This document shows, one piece after another, positions 62,068 through 64,000 of a DNA stretch of 64,000 bases; positions within the stretch are counted from its first letter, which is position 1; each line of letters begins with the position of its first letter. The stretch is from Fibrivirga algicola (GTDB lineage Bacteria > Bacteroidota > Bacteroidia > Cytophagales > Spirosomataceae), in NCBI RefSeq assembly GCF_011742925.1, contig NZ_WAEL01000002.1, positions 372,001-436,000 on the forward strand, read 5' to 3'. The notes below the pieces were generated by a model. That model was not told the origin of the DNA, made no database searches, and worked only from the letters and a program-made list of their open reading frames with translations. The position numbers were made by a program, and so were the translations under genes.

Positions 62068-64000
62068 ATGATTACCGCAACGCCAGCTCTTCCATTCAAT
62101 AGCCTTAAGCAATCATTTGAGGGCGACCTATATTTCAATGAATCGCCCGAACACCAGGCGCAGTTGAGGGTATATGCTACCGACGCGTCCGTATATCAAG
62201 AGATGCCAGTGGCAGTGGCCATTCCGCGTAGCGTCGATGATATTAAGCGGCTCATTCGATTTGCCAAAACCAACACACGGCCCAACGCTCCGCTCGGTCT
62301 GATTCCCCGCGCCGCTGGTACGTCGCTGGCGGGGCAGGTGGTAGGCAGCGGTATTGTGGCCGATATTGGTACCTACTTCGACAAAATCATCGAAATCAAC
62401 ACGGCCGAGCGCTGGGTACGTGTGCAGCCCGGTGTCATCCGCGACGACCTGAATGTAGCCCTGAAACCGCATGGCCTCATGTTTGGGCCGGAAACGTCGA
62501 CCGCTAGCCGGGCCATGATTGGCGGCATGATCGGCAACAACTCCTGCGGGCTACATTCCATTGTGTGGGGCACTACCCGCGATCACCTACTCGACGTCCG
62601 TGCGGTCTTGTCTGACGGCGCCGAAGTAACGTTTGGCCAGTTAACCGAGGCTGAATTCGCCGCGAAATGCCAGGGCGAAAACGTAGTCAGCCCGCTCGAG
62701 CAGCAAATTTATCAGCGCTTCCATGCCTGGCTCAACGACCCGGTTATCTGCCAGCAAATCCGCGATGGCTACCCCAACCCCGCCGTCAGCCGCCGCAACA
62801 CCGGCTACGCGCTGGATGCGCTGGTGGGCGCCCTCACCCCCATCCCCTCTCCCCCTACGGGAGAGGGGAGCCGCTCTACAGTAGCTTCGCTTACTAGTGG
62901 CGGAGCATTGCACCCCTCTCCCGTAGGGGGAGAGGGGCCGGGGGTGAGGGGTGCTACTATCAACCTCGCCAATCTCATTGCTGGTTCAGAAGGTACACTT
63001 TGTTTCATCACCGAAGCCCGGCTGAACTTGCTGCCCTTACCACCCCGATATGTTGGCCTGGTCTGTGCGCATTTCGACACGCTACGCCAGTCGCTGGAGG
63101 CCAATCTGGTGGCGCTGGCGCATCAGTGCTACGCCTCTGAACTGGTCGATGACTACATCCTGCAACTGACCAAGACAAACATCGAACAGGCCAAAAACCG
63201 GGCGTTTGTCGAAGGTGATCCAAAGGCGGTGTTGATGGTCGAGTTTTTTGCCGATGCCGAGCAGGATGTGATCGATCAGACCACCCGGTTTGTAGAGGCA
63301 CTACGGGTAAAAGGACTCGGTTACGCGTATCCGGTGCTGTTTGGCGAGGATACCAAAAAGCCCTGGGCGCTACGCAAGGCGGGCCTGAGCATCATGTATA
63401 ACGTACCCGGCGACGAGAAACCCGCCAACGTGATCGAAGATTGCGCCGTTGCTCCCATTGACCTGCCTGATTATATCGACGAGCTAACCGGAATGGCCAA
63501 ACAAAACCACGGTCTCGACCTTGAGTATTCGGCCCATGCCGGGGCGGGTGAATTGCACGTGCTACCGCTGATCAACCTGAAAACAACGCCCGGCCGCGAG
63601 ACCTTCCGGGCACTCCTGCGCGACACCGCTCAACTGGTAAAAAAATATGGTGGCTCGCTCTCCGGCGAACATGGTGACGGACGGCTGCGCGGTGAGTTTA
63701 TTGCCTATATGCTGGGCCCCGATAATTACCAACTCTGTAAAGAAGTAAAAGCGCTTTGGGACCCGCATAACTTGTTCAACCCTGGTAAGGTGGTCGACAG
63801 TCCGCCGATGAACGAACACCTGCGCTATGAGGCCGACGTGGTTCTACAGCAACCTAAAACGATCTTTGATTTCAGTGATGCAGGCGGATTGCTTGAAGCC
63901 ACCGAAAAATGCTCGGGTTCAGGTGATTGCCGGAAAACGCATTTCTCGGGTGGCACCATGTGCCCCAGTTACATGGCTACCCGTCGCGAACACGATACCA
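62068..64000 (+). CDS. FAD-linked oxidase with C-terminal iron-sulphur region (GlcD/YdiJ type), 5' part; continues past the window
   Basis: At least 644 residues. FAD-binding PCMH domain (about 45-300; VAVAIPRSVDDIKRLIRFAK, IPRAAGTSLAGQ, MIGNNSCGLHSI, AGSEGTL), then FAD-linked oxidase C-terminal domain (about 315-580; SGEHGDGRLRGEF, DPHNLFNPGKVV) and the start of a cysteine-rich ferredoxin-like region (CSGSGDCRK, GGTMCPSY). This arrangement is typical of large D-2-hydroxyacid (lactate/glycolate) dehydrogenases fused to a GlpC-like part. Residues 255-295 come from an in-frame palindromic repeat. The end of the gene is beyond 64000. Confidence 0.9.
   Translation, partial: MITATPALPFNSLKQSFEGDLYFNESPEHQAQLRVYATDASVYQEMPVAVAIPRSVDDIKRLIRFAKTNTRPNAPLGLIPRAAGTSLAGQVVGSGIVADIGTYFDKIIEINTAERWVRVQPGVIRDDLNVALKPHGLMFGPETSTASRAMIGGMIGNNSCGLHSIVWGTTRDHLLDVRAVLSDGAEVTFGQLTEAEFAAKCQGENVVSPLEQQIYQRFHAWLNDPVICQQIRDGYPNPAVSRRNTGYALDALVGALTPIPSPPTGEGSRSTVASLTSGGALHPSPVGGEGPGVRGATINLANLIAGSEGTLCFITEARLNLLPLPPRYVGLVCAHFDTLRQSLEANLVALAHQCYASELVDDYILQLTKTNIEQAKNRAFVEGDPKAVLMVEFFADAEQDVIDQTTRFVEALRVKGLGYAYPVLFGEDTKKPWALRKAGLSIMYNVPGDEKPANVIEDCAVAPIDLPDYIDELTGMAKQNHGLDLEYSAHAGAGELHVLPLINLKTTPGRETFRALLRDTAQLVKKYGGSLSGEHGDGRLRGEFIAYMLGPDNYQLCKEVKALWDPHNLFNPGKVVDSPPMNEHLRYEADVVLQQPKTIFDFSDAGGLLEATEKCSGSGDCRKTHFSGGTMCPSYMATRREHDT
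62831..62951. repeat. Palindromic repeat element inserted in frame in the FAD-linked oxidase gene
   Basis: Arms of about 38 bp are complementary with two mismatches: the left runs from CCCTCACCCCCATCCCC (62831 on) and the right ends GGCCGGGGGTGAGGG (to about 62951). Each arm is itself palindromic (CCCCTCTCCC/GGGAGAGGGG). About 44 bp separate them. Composition differs sharply from the flanking gene, and the reading frame stays open through it. Confidence 0.8.

Noticed and set aside
62831-62951. CRISPR or insertion sequence
   Set aside because: There is a single inverted repeat, with no repeat-spacer series, no transposase and no target duplication seen.
62641-63301. Several reverse frames inside the FAD-linked oxidase
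   Set aside because: These are shadows of a long forward gene whose motifs are continuous from 62068 to the window end.

Overview
The window looks like a chromosomal segment of a Bacteroidota bacterium of order Cytophagales, probably a Spirosoma-like member of Spirosomaceae. I infer this from the lack of Shine-Dalgarno sequences, from several promoters of the Bacteroidota type (TTG or TTTG, about 20 nt, TAnnTTTG), from a type IX secretion C-terminal domain on the CotH-family protein, and from gene neighbourhoods usual in the phylum (amidase with an MCE protein opposite LptD; TPR protein, DUF4292, EnvC-like protein). Two coding sequences run off the ends: ribosomal protein L3 at the left and an FAD-linked oxidase at the right. 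I saw no tRNA, rRNA, CRISPR array, prophage or insertion sequence.

Layout. 1-5.5 kb: L3 start, a probable small RNA or leader transcript, and cell-envelope genes (MCE protein, amidase, LptD). 5.6-10.9 kb: maltooligosyl trehalose synthase and a four-PAS histidine kinase. 10.9-17.1 kb: alcohol dehydrogenase and SRPBCC protein, then a hybrid kinase and a sigma-54-type response regulator. 17.2-37.5 kb: a Wzx/Wzy-type exopolysaccharide locus (initiating transferase, four glycosyltransferases, acetyltransferase, polymerase, flippase, Wzc-like and Wza-like export proteins) in three transcription units, interrupted by a FIST-domain sensor and a second hybrid kinase. 37.7-48.1 kb: Pif1-like helicase, CotH-like protein, TPR/DUF4292/EnvC genes, panB and a pseudouridine synthase. 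48.2-64 kb: small membrane protein, GMC oxidoreductase with its Tat-exported partner, folA, greA, fmt, two SDR genes, an MFS transporter, an Anbu-type protease with a transglutaminase-like protein, a SUI1-family factor, a lipid kinase with a 37-residue membrane protein in front, secreted small proteins and the FAD-linked oxidase.

The most interesting result is a probable regulatory circuit around the exopolysaccharide genes. A 15-bp palindrome TTCC-N7-GGAA lies 57-95 bp upstream of candidate -24/-12 (sigma-54) promoters in front of all three exopolysaccharide units, and also in front of a fourth candidate promoter that drives no protein gene but a roughly 130-nt transcript ending in a perfect 23-bp-stem terminator: a candidate sigma-54-dependent small RNA. 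The window also encodes a sigma-54 activator with a receiver domain, two paralogous hybrid kinases with HPt domains that could feed it, and a NosP-like FIST protein overlapping one of the kinases. I infer that an external cue, possibly nitric oxide, is relayed to exopolysaccharide synthesis.

Other signals: a second probable attenuator or small RNA with a 14-codon reading frame in front of greA; a heptamer GGTACGT seen more than 50 times on both strands; an in-frame palindromic repeat inside the FAD-linked oxidase gene; and an unusual three-part fusion protein (APH-like kinase, nucleotidyltransferase-like region, thymidylate-kinase-like domain) in the polysaccharide locus.
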